Of a DNA stretch of 6,495 nt, positions 1-4,598 are shown in pieces (within the stretch, counting starts at the first letter, position 1; each line of letters begins with the position of its first letter). The stretch comes from DAOTXK01 sp034435395. Its GTDB lineage: Bacteria; Chloroflexota; Anaerolineae; Aggregatilineales; Ch27. Location of the stretch: the NCBI GenBank assembly GCA_034435395.1, contig DAOTXK010000301.1, positions 1-6,495 on the forward strand, read 5' to 3'. The translations under genes and the position numbers were made by a program. The notes below the pieces were generated by a model, which saw nothing but the letters and a program-made list of their open reading frames with translations, made no database searches and was not told the DNA's origin.

Positions 1-2
1 CC

Positions 3-497
3 GTCGTCCTGGCCGGACTGGCCGTCCTGGGCGGCGGTTACGCCCTAGCCGCCGACATCCTGACCATCCAGGGGAAGCTGGCCGACGCCAACGGCATCCT
101 GACCGCCGACGACATGGCCGCCATGGAATGGGCGCGCCAGACCACGCCACCGGACGCCGTGTTTGTCGTCCTGCCCTTCAAAGCGACGATTGCGGAGTGG
201 ACGCCGCACCTGGCCCGGCGGACCGTGCTCAACATGCGGTATGGGGCGGAATGGCAGCCGGAGGAAAACGACCGCATCGAGGCCCTGAACGCCGCCCTCA
301 GCCAGTGCGAAAGTCTGAGCTGCTGGCGGCATAGTCTGCGCGCCTTCGGCTACCCCGGCGAGCGGGTCTATCTCCTGCTGGACAGGGCGCACGCCCCGTG
401 GTTAAATCCGGCCACGTCCGCCGAGGGCGGTTTTGAGTGGCTGTACGAGAACGGCAAAGACCTCATCGGACGCCTGGCCCTGGAGGCCCCCGACTGA
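3..497 (+). CDS. C-terminal part of a membrane protein, possibly a GT39/PMT-like glycosyltransferase (5' end outside the window)
   Basis: The frame is open from the first bases of the window to a TGA at 495-497, so only about 164 C-terminal residues are visible. It begins with a hydrophobic stretch (VVLAGLAVLGGGYALAADIL) that looks like the last membrane helix. A soluble tail follows, in which EWARQTTPPDAVFVV and later EWTPHLARRTVLNMRYGAEW stand out. This arrangement of a helix followed by a 'W..~TPPDAVF' tail resembles the extracytoplasmic C-terminal domain of multi-pass GT39/PMT-like or related polyprenyl-phosphate-sugar-dependent glycosyltransferases, which are common in Chloroflexota. The family assignment is inferred from the tail alone; catalytic loops and most helices are not visible. 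The stop lies five bases before the Nudix start, suggesting co-transcription. Two cysteines (CESLSC) in the tail could form a disulfide if the domain is outside the membrane. Confidence 0.6.
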   Translation, partial: VVLAGLAVLGGGYALAADILTIQGKLADANGILTADDMAAMEWARQTTPPDAVFVVLPFKATIAEWTPHLARRTVLNMRYGAEWQPEENDRIEALNAALSQCESLSCWRHSLRAFGYPGERVYLLLDRAHAPWLNPATSAEGGFEWLYENGKDLIGRLALEAPD

Positions 498-502
498 CGC
501 CC

Positions 503-1165
503 ATGACCCTGCCCACCATCACCCTGGACCATGTCCGCGCCGCCCTCGCCCTGCCCGATTTCGATGTCCTGGCTGCCTGGGAACGGATGGCCCCCCGGCC
601 CCACCTGCGCCGCACGACCCCGCCCGCTGGCGAGACGCCCCGGCAGGCGGCGGTGCTGGTGCTGGTATACCCGGTGGACGGGGCGCTGACCACCCTGCTG
701 ATCCGCCGCACCCCCGATCCCGGCGTGCACTCCGGGCAGGTGGGCTTCCCCGGCGGGGCGGTTGAGCCGGGCGACGCCGACCCGGCGGCCACAGCGCGGC
801 GCGAAGCCGGCGAGGAAATCGGACTGAGCGGACCGGTCACGGTGTTGGGCCAGCTCACGCCGCTCTACATCCCGCCGAGCCGCTTCCTGGTCACGCCGAC
901 GGTGGGCGGCATCCCGGCGCGGGCGGCCTTCCACCCCAACCCGGCGGAAGTGGCCGAACTGCTAGAGCTGCCGCTGGCGGGCCTGCTGGACGATGGTCGC
1001 AAGCGCGAGGAAGACCGGGAACTGGCCGGGATGACCGTCCGCGTGCCGTTCTACGACGTGGCCGGGCACAAAGTCTGGGGGGCGACGGCCCTGATGCTCA
1101 GCGAGTTGGAGATGCGCCTGCGGGCCGTGCTGGGGGCGCTGCCGGGGGGCCTAACCAGGGCCTGA
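503..1165 (+). CDS. Nudix hydrolase, CoA-pyrophosphatase (NudL/YeaB) type
   Basis: The 220-residue protein carries the two signatures of Nudix CoA diphosphatases. A UPF0035-like stretch at residues 65-85 contains LLIRR and then HSGQVGFPGG. A Nudix box running on from it ends in REAGEEIGL (residues 100-108), where E104 and E105 are the expected metal ligands. Known members hydrolyse CoA and its derivatives to phosphopantetheine and 3',5'-ADP in the cytoplasm, needing Mg2+ or Mn2+. Activity and substrate here are inferred from family. I chose ATG 503, which follows the previous stop by five bases and gives a normal family length. A GTG at 437 in the same frame would add 22 low-complexity residues and overlap the upstream gene by 61 bases. 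No strong Shine-Dalgarno sits at the ideal distance; GGAGG at 482-486 is 16 bases away, so translation may depend on coupling. The stop codon touches the inverted repeat of the element at 1165-1528. Confidence 0.9.
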   Translation: MTLPTITLDHVRAALALPDFDVLAAWERMAPRPHLRRTTPPAGETPRQAAVLVLVYPVDGALTTLLIRRTPDPGVHSGQVGFPGGAVEPGDADPAATARREAGEEIGLSGPVTVLGQLTPLYIPPSRFLVTPTVGGIPARAAFHPNPAEVAELLELPLAGLLDDGRKREEDRELAGMTVRVPFYDVAGHKVWGATALMLSELEMRLRAVLGALPGGLTRA

Positions 1166-1200
1166 CAAGGGGCTTATGAATTTTACCAAAATGCGCCGTA

Positions 1201-1232
1201 AAGCCCCCAGCTTTAGGTGTGGGGAGCGTCAC
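1201..1232 (+). other. Degenerate IS200/IS605-end-like hairpin
   Basis: The block AAGCCCCCAGCTTTAGG followed by TGTGGGGAGCGTCAC resembles the hairpin at the right end of many IS200/IS605 and IS1341-type elements: a C-run, a TTTA loop, then a G-run with AG(N)xTCAC. That hairpin also forms the 3' part of the TnpB-associated RNA. The stem here is imperfect: CCCCA at 1205-1209 pairs with TGGGG at 1220-1224, and the inner pairs are poor. No tnpA or tnpB reading frame is nearby, so this would be a relic or a non-autonomous derivative. The call rests on memory of the typical end sequence. Confidence 0.35.
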
Positions 1233-1337
1233 AAAACAATCCGGATACTCACGCAGGCGCGGGATGGACACCCCCAGGCCGAGGTCCGCCAACGGGCCAC
1301 AGCGATGGTGACGATCGCCCGTCAGCACAGGCAGCGT

Positions 1338-1517
1338 GCCAGTAGCGGCGCGATGAATCGCGAGCGGCGCAATGAATCGCGACGCCCTCCCCCTAGACGC
1401 GGGCTCGGCTCGTCGCGCCGTTTCGGGTGGGTGTCGGCATTCATGCCGCCGCTACGATCAGGCGTCGAGCGCCTGGGCTACATCGATTGATACCCGCACT
1501 CATTGGTTAAAGTTCAT
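1338..1517 (+). repeat. Dispersed repeat, copy A (inverted relative to copy B at 6329-6495)
   Basis: The best-conserved part is 1433-1517. It matches the reverse complement of 6329-6411 with four substitutions and one two-base indel. It includes GTCGGCAT(T/C)CATGCCGCCGCTACGA, GGGCTACATCGATTGATA and the terminal ATTGGTTAAAGTTCAT. The upstream part (from GCCAGTAGCGG at 1338) matches more loosely, with gaps. Similarity stops exactly after TTCAT in both copies. It contains the small palindrome CGGCATTCATGCCG. Copy A forms the right half of the MITE-like element and ends 171 bases before the small heat shock gene. Confidence 0.8.
1345..1382 (+). repeat. Head-to-tail tandem duplication of a 19-nt palindromic unit
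   Basis: GCGGCGCGATGAATCGCGA (1345-1363) is followed directly by the same unit with one change, G to A at the eighth position (1364-1382). Each unit contains a GCGA-TGAA-TCGC style hairpin; the change in unit 2 breaks one pair. Copy B at the window edge has only one recognisable unit, so the duplication appears specific to copy A. Confidence 0.75.
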
Positions 1518-1590
1518 AAGCCCCCTGTGTGATGGTTTCTGGGCCGGTTCTTACACCGTTCCTACGCCTTTCCGATAAACCTTCTATATT

Positions 1591-1625
1591 TTGCCGATAT
1601 TTCTCTGATATTCCCCCGCTATAGT
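1591..1625 (+). promoter_or_regulatory. AT-rich upstream region of the small heat shock gene, tentative promoter
   Basis: A distinctly AT-rich block sits in otherwise GC-rich DNA. TATAGT at 1620-1625 is a plausible -10 box, giving a leader of nearly 60 bases. No good -35 hexamer lies at the correct distance. Two identical GATATT hexamers at 1596-1601 and 1607-1612 are spaced one helical turn (11 bp) apart and could be activator or repressor half-sites. I saw no CIRCE element (TTAGCACTC-N9-GAGTGCTAA). Confidence 0.3.
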
Positions 1626-1688
1626 TGGGGCATCTGAACGAGTAAAAATATCGCGCACTGGCGCGAACCCTATTGAGGAGACAAACCA

Positions 1689-2114
1689 ATGGCAGCCGTA
1701 ATTCGTTGGAACCCCTGGCGCGAGATGGCCCGTTACAGCCGCGAGCTGGCCGAGCAGATGGATAACGACGGCGGCGCGCGCACCTACCGCCTGGCGGTGG
1801 ACGCTTACGAGACCGATGAGGCAATCGTGATCACCGCCGCCGTCCCCGGCGTGGAGCCAGAGGACATCCGCATCAGCCTGGAAGAGGATGTGCTGAGCAT
1901 CACGGGCGAGTTTAAGCAGGCGACCGAGAACGCCCGATATATCATCCGCGAGCGGGCGGGCGAGGGACGCTTCTACCGCAACCTGCGCCTGAACGTGCCG
2001 GTCGATGCCGAACACATCGAGGCCACCTTCCACAACGGCATCCTGACACTGACCGTGCCCAAGGCCCCTGAAGCCAAGCCCCTCACCATCCCGGTCAAGC
2101 ACGCCGCCAATTGA
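1689..2114 (+). CDS. Small heat shock protein, Hsp20/alpha-crystallin family
   Basis: The protein has 141 residues, a normal length for the bacterial Hsp20 family. Residues 1-32 form a variable, Trp- and Arg-containing N-terminal arm. Residues 33-127 form the alpha-crystallin domain, with DEAIVITAAVPGVEPEDIRI and the conserved FHNGILTLTVPK (G117-I118-L119). The C-terminal IPV at 134-136 is the I-x-I/V motif that docks onto neighbouring dimers in the oligomer. Family members are ATP-independent holdases that bind unfolding proteins in the cytoplasm during heat or oxidative stress. ATG 1689 is supported by GAGGAG at 1675-1680, eight bases upstream. The gene stands alone, between a repeat-filled upstream region and a likely terminator, so it probably has its own promoter. 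Heat induction is expected from the family, but no known heat-shock operator is recognised. Confidence 0.95.
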   Translation: MAAVIRWNPWREMARYSRELAEQMDNDGGARTYRLAVDAYETDEAIVITAAVPGVEPEDIRISLEEDVLSITGEFKQATENARYIIRERAGEGRFYRNLRLNVPVDAEHIEATFHNGILTLTVPKAPEAKPLTIPVKHAAN

Positions 2115-2147
2115 GGCGCATCCCCCCCTGGAATGGCCCCCTGGTCT

Positions 2148-2171
2148 CCCCGTGAGCCGGGGGTTTGTTTT
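2148..2171 (+). terminator. Likely intrinsic terminator after the Hsp20 gene
   Basis: CCCCG (2148-2152) pairs with CGGGG (2158-2162) around a five-base loop, followed by TTTGTTTT (2164-2171). The stem is short but GC-only and the T-rich tail is in the right place, 34 bases after the stop codon. Confidence 0.55.
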
Positions 2172-2231
2172 GCCCCGCCTCTACCCGACAGCTCCCGACA
2201 TCGGCCAGACAGCCATGAACCGGCCAGGCGC

Positions 2232-2261
2232 TTCAACAAAAAACCGAGTCGGCGGTATACT
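2232..2261 (+). promoter_or_regulatory. Probable sigma-70-type promoter of the GT4 gene
   Basis: TTCAAC (2232-2237) and TATACT (2256-2261) are separated by 18 bases. The -10 box matches the consensus at five of six positions and the -35 at three to four. It would start transcription about 20 bases before the ATG at 2290, downstream of the Hsp20 terminator, so the glycosyltransferase is probably transcribed independently. Confidence 0.5.
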
Positions 2262-2289
2262 TACCCCGTGCTTATAGGAAGGGGGTACC

Positions 2290-3402
2290 ATGCGGGTCCT
2301 GATGCTCTCCAAAGCCTGCATTGTCGGCACGTACCAGCGTAAGCTGGAAGAGATCGCCCGCCTGGGCGTGGACCTGACGGTGGTAGTGCCGCCCAGCTGG
2401 CGGGACGAGCGCGGCGAGACGGCTTTGGAGCGCGCCCATACCCACGGCTACCGGCTGGTGGTCAACCCCATCCGTTGGAACGGCCATTACCACCTCCACC
2501 ACTACCCCGGCCTGGCGCGGTGGTTTACCCCCGCCCCGGACATCGTCCACATCGATGAGGAACCGTACAACCTGGCCACCTGGCAGGCGCTCCGCCTGGC
2601 CCGGCGCGCCGGGGCCAAAACCCTCTTCTTCAGCTGGCAGAACATCCGGCGTTACTATCCGCTGCCCTTCACCCTGGGCGAGTGGTGGGTGCTGCGGCAG
2701 GTGGACCACGCCATCGCCGGAACGGAGGGCGCGGCGGCGGTCTGGCGGGCCAAAGGCTACGAGGGACCGCTGAGCGTGATCCCGCAGTTCGGCGTGGACC
2801 CCGACATCTTCCGCCCGCCGACCCGGCCCATCGCCGGGCGGACGCGCACGTTGGGCTTCGTGGGACGCCTGGTGCCGGAGAAAGGCCCCGACATCGCCCT
2901 GCGCGCCCTGGGGCAGCTGCTGGCCAACGGCCTGACCAACTGGCGGCTGGACCTCATCGGCGGCGGCCCGCTGCGGCCCGCGCTGGAAAAACTCGCCGTC
3001 GAATGCGGCCTCCAGGACCGCGTGACCTTCCTGGGCCAGCTCCCCAGTCTGCAAATGCCGGTCTTTTTTCGCCAGCTCGATATCCTGCTGGCCCCCTCGC
3101 GGACCCGCCCCAACTGGAAAGAGCAGTTTGGCCGGGTGCTGATCGAGGGCATGGCCTGCGGGGCGGTGCCGGTCGGCTCCGACAGCGGGGCGATTCCCGA
3201 CGTGATCGGCGACGCCGGGCTGATCACGCCGGAAGGGGACGTGGCCGCCCTGGCCGCCGCCCTGCGCCGCCTGCTGGTCGACGACGACCTGCGGCGCGAA
3301 CTGGCCCAGAAGGGCCGCCAGCGCGTGCTGGCCCGCTTCACCCAGCAGGAGATCGCCCGCCAGACGGTCGAGGTGTACCGCGAGATGCTGGGCGCGACCT
3401 GA
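2290..3402 (+). CDS. Glycosyltransferase family 4 (GT-B fold, retaining), acceptor unknown
   Basis: The 370-residue protein has a typical GT4 layout. The N-terminal Rossmann half begins MRVLMLSKACIVGTYQRKLE, where the G-x-Y/K-loop faces the donor, and includes DIVHIDEEPYN (84-94). The linker IPQFGVDPDIFRP (164-176) leads into the donor-binding half. That half contains GFVGRLVPEKG (189-199), GGGPLRPALE (224-233) and the E-x7-E motif EQFGRVLIE (E278, E286), then GSDSGAIPDVIGDAGL (296-311). The APSRTRPNWKEQFGR block is typical of a GT4 subgroup found in polysaccharide-synthesis clusters. These enzymes transfer a sugar from a nucleotide donor in the cytoplasm, usually onto a lipid-linked glycan or small acceptor; neither substrate can be read from the sequence. 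A purine-rich AGGAAGGGG at 2276-2284 supports ATG 2290. No other glycan gene lies alongside, apart from the possible GT39-like fragment at the window start, so this looks like an orphan gene. Confidence 0.9.
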   Translation: MRVLMLSKACIVGTYQRKLEEIARLGVDLTVVVPPSWRDERGETALERAHTHGYRLVVNPIRWNGHYHLHHYPGLARWFTPAPDIVHIDEEPYNLATWQALRLARRAGAKTLFFSWQNIRRYYPLPFTLGEWWVLRQVDHAIAGTEGAAAVWRAKGYEGPLSVIPQFGVDPDIFRPPTRPIAGRTRTLGFVGRLVPEKGPDIALRALGQLLANGLTNWRLDLIGGGPLRPALEKLAVECGLQDRVTFLGQLPSLQMPVFFRQLDILLAPSRTRPNWKEQFGRVLIEGMACGAVPVGSDSGAIPDVIGDAGLITPEGDVAALAAALRRLLVDDDLRRELAQKGRQRVLARFTQQEIARQTVEVYREMLGAT

Positions 3403-3409
3403 ATTTCGA

Positions 3410-3433
3410 CGGGCGAACCCGGCTGTTCACCCG
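3410..3433. terminator. Hairpin between convergent genes, possible bidirectional terminator
   Basis: CGGGCGAAC (3410-3418) pairs with GTTCACCCG (3425-3433) with a single C-A mismatch and a six-base loop. It fills the 32-base gap between the convergent glycosyltransferase and small membrane protein genes. The T-tracts on either side are weak, so termination is inferred from position. Confidence 0.45.
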
Positions 3434-3434
3434 C

Positions 3435-3776
3435 CTAAAATTCGCTCTCTTTTCGCCGCTGCAACAGCAACGCGGTCGCCCGCGTATTCTCCTCCAGGGC
3501 GATCAGCAGATAGATGGCCTCGCCGACCGCGAATAACGTGAGCGCCATACCGCCGCCGACGATCAGCGAAATGCCCGCGCCGATGACCGCCCCGATCAGG
3601 CCGGTGGGCAGGGCTGTGGTGTACGGGGAACCGTAACCATAACCGGATAACGACCCCACGGCCAATGCGCCGAGGAAAGATAAGACGATCCCCGCCACGG
3701 TGAGTATCAGGACGATAACCCCCATGACCTTGTAGATCGTGCCGATGATACGCAGCGCGCCATATCGTTTCTCCAC
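3435..3776 (-). CDS. Small hypothetical membrane protein
   Basis: The 113-residue protein has a short cationic N-terminus (MEKRYGALRIIGTIYK) and a first hydrophobic helix at about residues 17-41. A Gly/Ser/Tyr-rich loop (SLSGYGYGSPY) follows, then a long hydrophobic stretch from about 59 to 94 that may be one or two helices. The tail EENTRATALLLQRRKESEF is charged and probably cytoplasmic. The start is GTG at 3776 because AGGAGG lies five bases upstream. The same frame stays open to a TTG at 3839, but those 21 extra residues overlap the ribosome-binding site and look non-coding. The N-terminal pattern recalls uncharacterised proteins seen in Chloroflexota; I cannot name a family or function. 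No clear promoter was found upstream. Confidence 0.75.
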   Translation of the reverse strand: MEKRYGALRIIGTIYKVMGVIVLILTVAGIVLSFLGALAVGSLSGYGYGSPYTTALPTGLIGAVIGAGISLIVGGGMALTLFAVGEAIYLLIALEENTRATALLLQRRKESEF

Positions 3777-3781
3777 CTCGC

Positions 3782-3787
3782 CCTCCT
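3782..3787 (-). promoter_or_regulatory. Shine-Dalgarno that decides the GTG start at 3776
   Basis: On the minus strand AGGAGG ends five bases before GTG (3776-3774). It is a perfect consensus site, while the alternative TTG at 3839 has no comparable signal. Confidence 0.7.
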
Positions 3788-3866
3788 GCGATAAGTTGAG
3801 CACGCGGTTGCCCCCAACCAGGCGGGAAGCTGATCCCAATTTACAGCCATTCGCCGTATGGGGCGA

Positions 3867-3894
3867 GTAGCGTCACCATGCATGGCGACGCTAC
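3867..3894. repeat. 28-bp near-perfect palindrome, REP-like
   Basis: GTAGCGTC (3867-3874) and GACGCTAC (3887-3894) enclose ACCATGCATGGC, which is itself symmetric apart from one A/C pair. The outer GTAGCG...CGCTAC is the same design as the hairpin at 4503-4538 and the GTAGCGGCG / CGCCGCTAC pieces in repeat copies A and B. It lies between the start of the small membrane gene and the stranded permease end. Confidence 0.65.
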
Positions 3895-3925
3895 TACTAC
3901 GCATGGGGCGTTGTGATCGTGCGGC

Positions 3926-3949
3926 GGCGGCGGACTGAGGTCCGACGCC
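3926..3949. other. Hairpin just beyond the stranded permease gene end, possibly its former terminator
   Basis: GGCG-G-CGGAC (3926-3935) pairs with GTCCG-A-CGCC (3940-3949) around a TGAG loop, with one mismatch. On the minus strand it begins directly after the TAG of the duplicated permease end at 3950. It may therefore be the original 3' hairpin of the permease gene, left behind when the cassette entered. There is no T-run. Confidence 0.4.
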
Positions 3950-4002
3950 CTACCGCCACCGGGTCAGGATCGTCTCGCGGCGGAAGAGGCGCACCGCCAC
4001 CA
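3950..4002 (-). pseudogene. Stranded 3' end of the ABC permease gene (direct-repeat copy 1)
   Basis: On the minus strand this encodes VAVRLFRRETILTRWR and a TAG stop, identical in protein to the end of the permease at 4546-5340. Against 4546-4598 it has 50 of 53 bases identical. The differences are synonymous: CTC versus CTT for Leu, and CGG versus AGA for the last Arg. Similarity stops sharply on both sides (after the stop codon, and at 4003). The rest of the gene is absent, so this is a gene fragment, separated from the living gene by the cassette at about 4003-4545. Confidence 0.85.
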
Positions 4003-4014
4003 TCGCCTGTGCGG

Positions 4015-4020
4015 TATAAT
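4015..4020 (+). promoter_or_regulatory. Consensus -10 box (TATAAT) for the DUF4258/DUF2283 cassette
   Basis: TATAAT lies 34 bases before ATG 4055 and 12 bases inside the cassette boundary at 4002/4003. No matching -35 hexamer is seen: at a 17-base spacing it would fall inside the duplicated permease end and reads CACCGC. Start-proximal transcription of the cassette is inferred from the perfect -10 and its position. Confidence 0.45.
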
Positions 4021-4054
4021 GACTAGCAGATCGTCCCTAGGGGTTGGCGGATCG

Positions 4055-4324
4055 ATGAGTAAACGTATTCGCTTCACCAAACATGCCCGGCGAAAGTTTA
4101 TCGACTTGAACGAGATCGCATTTCCGGTCACTGAGGAACAAGTCATCGACACCGTATTAAACCCTGAGTATGTAGATACTTCTCAGAACCCGCCCATTGC
4201 TCAGAAAGCCATCAGCGAACGATACTTGCTGCGCGTGGTCTTCATCGAAGAGACCGACGAAATCCGCGTCATCACATTCTATCCATCCAGAAGGAGCCGT
4301 TATGAGCCTGAAGATGAGGTATGA
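4055..4324 (+). CDS. DUF4258-like protein, candidate toxin of a toxin-antitoxin-like pair
   Basis: The 89-residue basic protein begins SKRIRFTKHARRKFIDL and has a V-T-E-E-Q-V-IDTVLNPEYVD segment (25-41). It ends in YLLRVVFIEETDEIRVITFYPSRRSRY (57-83). The order 'F..HAR.+', 'V..vl..P', 'RVvf.e....i.ViT.YP' is that of DUF4258, a small domain resembling RelE/BrnT-type mRNA-interferase folds. No active-site residues can be assigned with certainty. ATG 4055 is preceded only by a weak GGCGGA; an in-frame ATG at 4019 overlaps the -10 box and was rejected. The stop overlaps the next gene by 23 bases, so the two are translated together. Base composition is clearly less GC-rich than the flanking genes (for example ATT, TTA, GTA and ACT codons), consistent with transfer. 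Toxicity is inference from family context, not demonstrated. Confidence 0.75.
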   Translation: MSKRIRFTKHARRKFIDLNEIAFPVTEEQVIDTVLNPEYVDTSQNPPIAQKAISERYLLRVVFIEETDEIRVITFYPSRRSRYEPEDEV

Positions 4325-4526
4325 CCATGAAGACGACGTGCTGATGATCTGGTTTGCCCAGGGGAAGAAGGTCGATCACGCCGAGCACGTCGGTCAAAGC
4401 ATCCTTCACGTGACCGAAGCGGGAGAGCCGGTTCTGCTGGAAATTCTGAACGCCCGCGACTTTGTCGCCGACCTGGTGCGGGCGGCCATGACGGTGACCC
4501 CGGTAGCGGCGGATTCGGCGGATTGA
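4302..4526 (+). CDS. DUF2283-like protein, candidate partner (antitoxin) of the DUF4258 protein
   Basis: The 74-residue acidic protein begins MSLKMRYDHEDDVLMIWFAQGKKVDHAEHV and continues with LLEILNARDFV. This is the DUF2283 pattern: 'M+..YD.e.DvLyi.f..gk...ae.v', then a 'v.eieilnAr' strand. ATG 4302 is supported by AAGGAG at 4291-4296, five bases upstream; Met5 (4314) is an alternative start nearer the family's usual beginning. DUF2283 genes are often found next to DUF4258 genes, and the pair is usually treated as a presumed toxin-antitoxin-like module; the role here is inferred. The last residues (VAADSAD and stop) are encoded inside the 14-bp-stem hairpin at 4503-4538. The natural C-terminus may therefore have been altered by insertion of that repeat. 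Confidence 0.75.
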   Translation: MSLKMRYDHEDDVLMIWFAQGKKVDHAEHVGQSILHVTEAGEPVLLEILNARDFVADLVRAAMTVTPVAADSAD

Positions 4527-4538
4527 ATCCGCCGCTAC
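4503..4538. repeat. REP-like perfect hairpin over the stop codon of the DUF2283 gene
   Basis: GTAGCGGCGGATTC (4503-4516) and GAATCCGCCGCTAC (4525-4538) form a perfect 14-bp stem with an eight-base loop. The TGA stop (4524-4526) lies at the loop/stem border. It separates the convergent cassette and permease genes (gap 4527-4545), so it could act as a transcript-end structure for both, although there is no T-run. The arms share GTAGCGGCG/CGCCGCTAC with other repeats in the window. Confidence 0.75.
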
Positions 4539-4545
4539 ACCACAA

Positions 4546-4598
4546 CTATCTCCACCGGGTCAGGATCGTCTCGCGGCGGAAAAGGCGCACCGCCACCA
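4546..4598. repeat. Direct-repeat copy 2, the 3' end of the living permease gene
   Basis: Same orientation as 3950-4002, offset by 596 bases, with mismatches only at 4549, 4551 and 4582. Positions 4552-4598 form a 47-base core with a single mismatch. It lies wholly inside the permease coding sequence. Confidence 0.9.

Larger units (their letters stand above)
1165..1528. mobile_element. MITE-like element with imperfect terminal inverted repeats, no transposase
   Basis: The left end (from 1165) reads ACAAGGGGCTTATGAA followed by TTTTACCAA. The reverse complement of the right end (to 1528) reads ACAGGGGGCTTATGAA followed by CTTTAACCAA. About 24 of 26 aligned positions agree, with one single-base gap. 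The interior has no credible coding region and no transposase, but holds a palindromic hairpin, a 19-nt tandem repeat and the dispersed repeat shared with 6329-6495. A TA directly inside the GGGGCT/AGCCCCC arms could be a two-base target duplication, or the arms may be a pre-existing palindrome split by the insertion. The family is not identified. The boundaries are the limits of visible inverted symmetry and could be off by several bases. Confidence 0.55.

Noticed and set aside
437..502. GTG 437 as the start of the Nudix gene
   Set aside because: It would overlap the upstream gene by 61 bases and add a low-complexity Arg/Pro leader absent from the family's normal beginning. ATG 503 follows the previous stop by five bases.
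1098..1328. Minus-strand frame of 76 codons containing FVTLPTPKAGGF
   Set aside because: That phrase is a translation of the IS605-like hairpin, and the frame runs antisense into the Nudix gene end. No start signal was seen.
1345..1382. CRISPR-like repeat array
   Set aside because: The two units abut without spacers and there are only two of them; no cas genes are present.
1176..1490. Open frame of 104 codons (+) across the region between the Nudix and Hsp20 genes
   Set aside because: It runs through the terminal inverted repeat, the hairpin and the 19-nt tandem repeat. Its translation (Arg-rich, no domain) is what palindromic GC-rich repeats give by chance, and it has no ribosome-binding site.
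2682..3536. Long plus-strand frame overlapping the glycosyltransferase in another register
   Set aside because: Pro/Arg/Gly-rich translation without domains, a shadow of a GC-rich gene. The GT4 frame carries all motifs.
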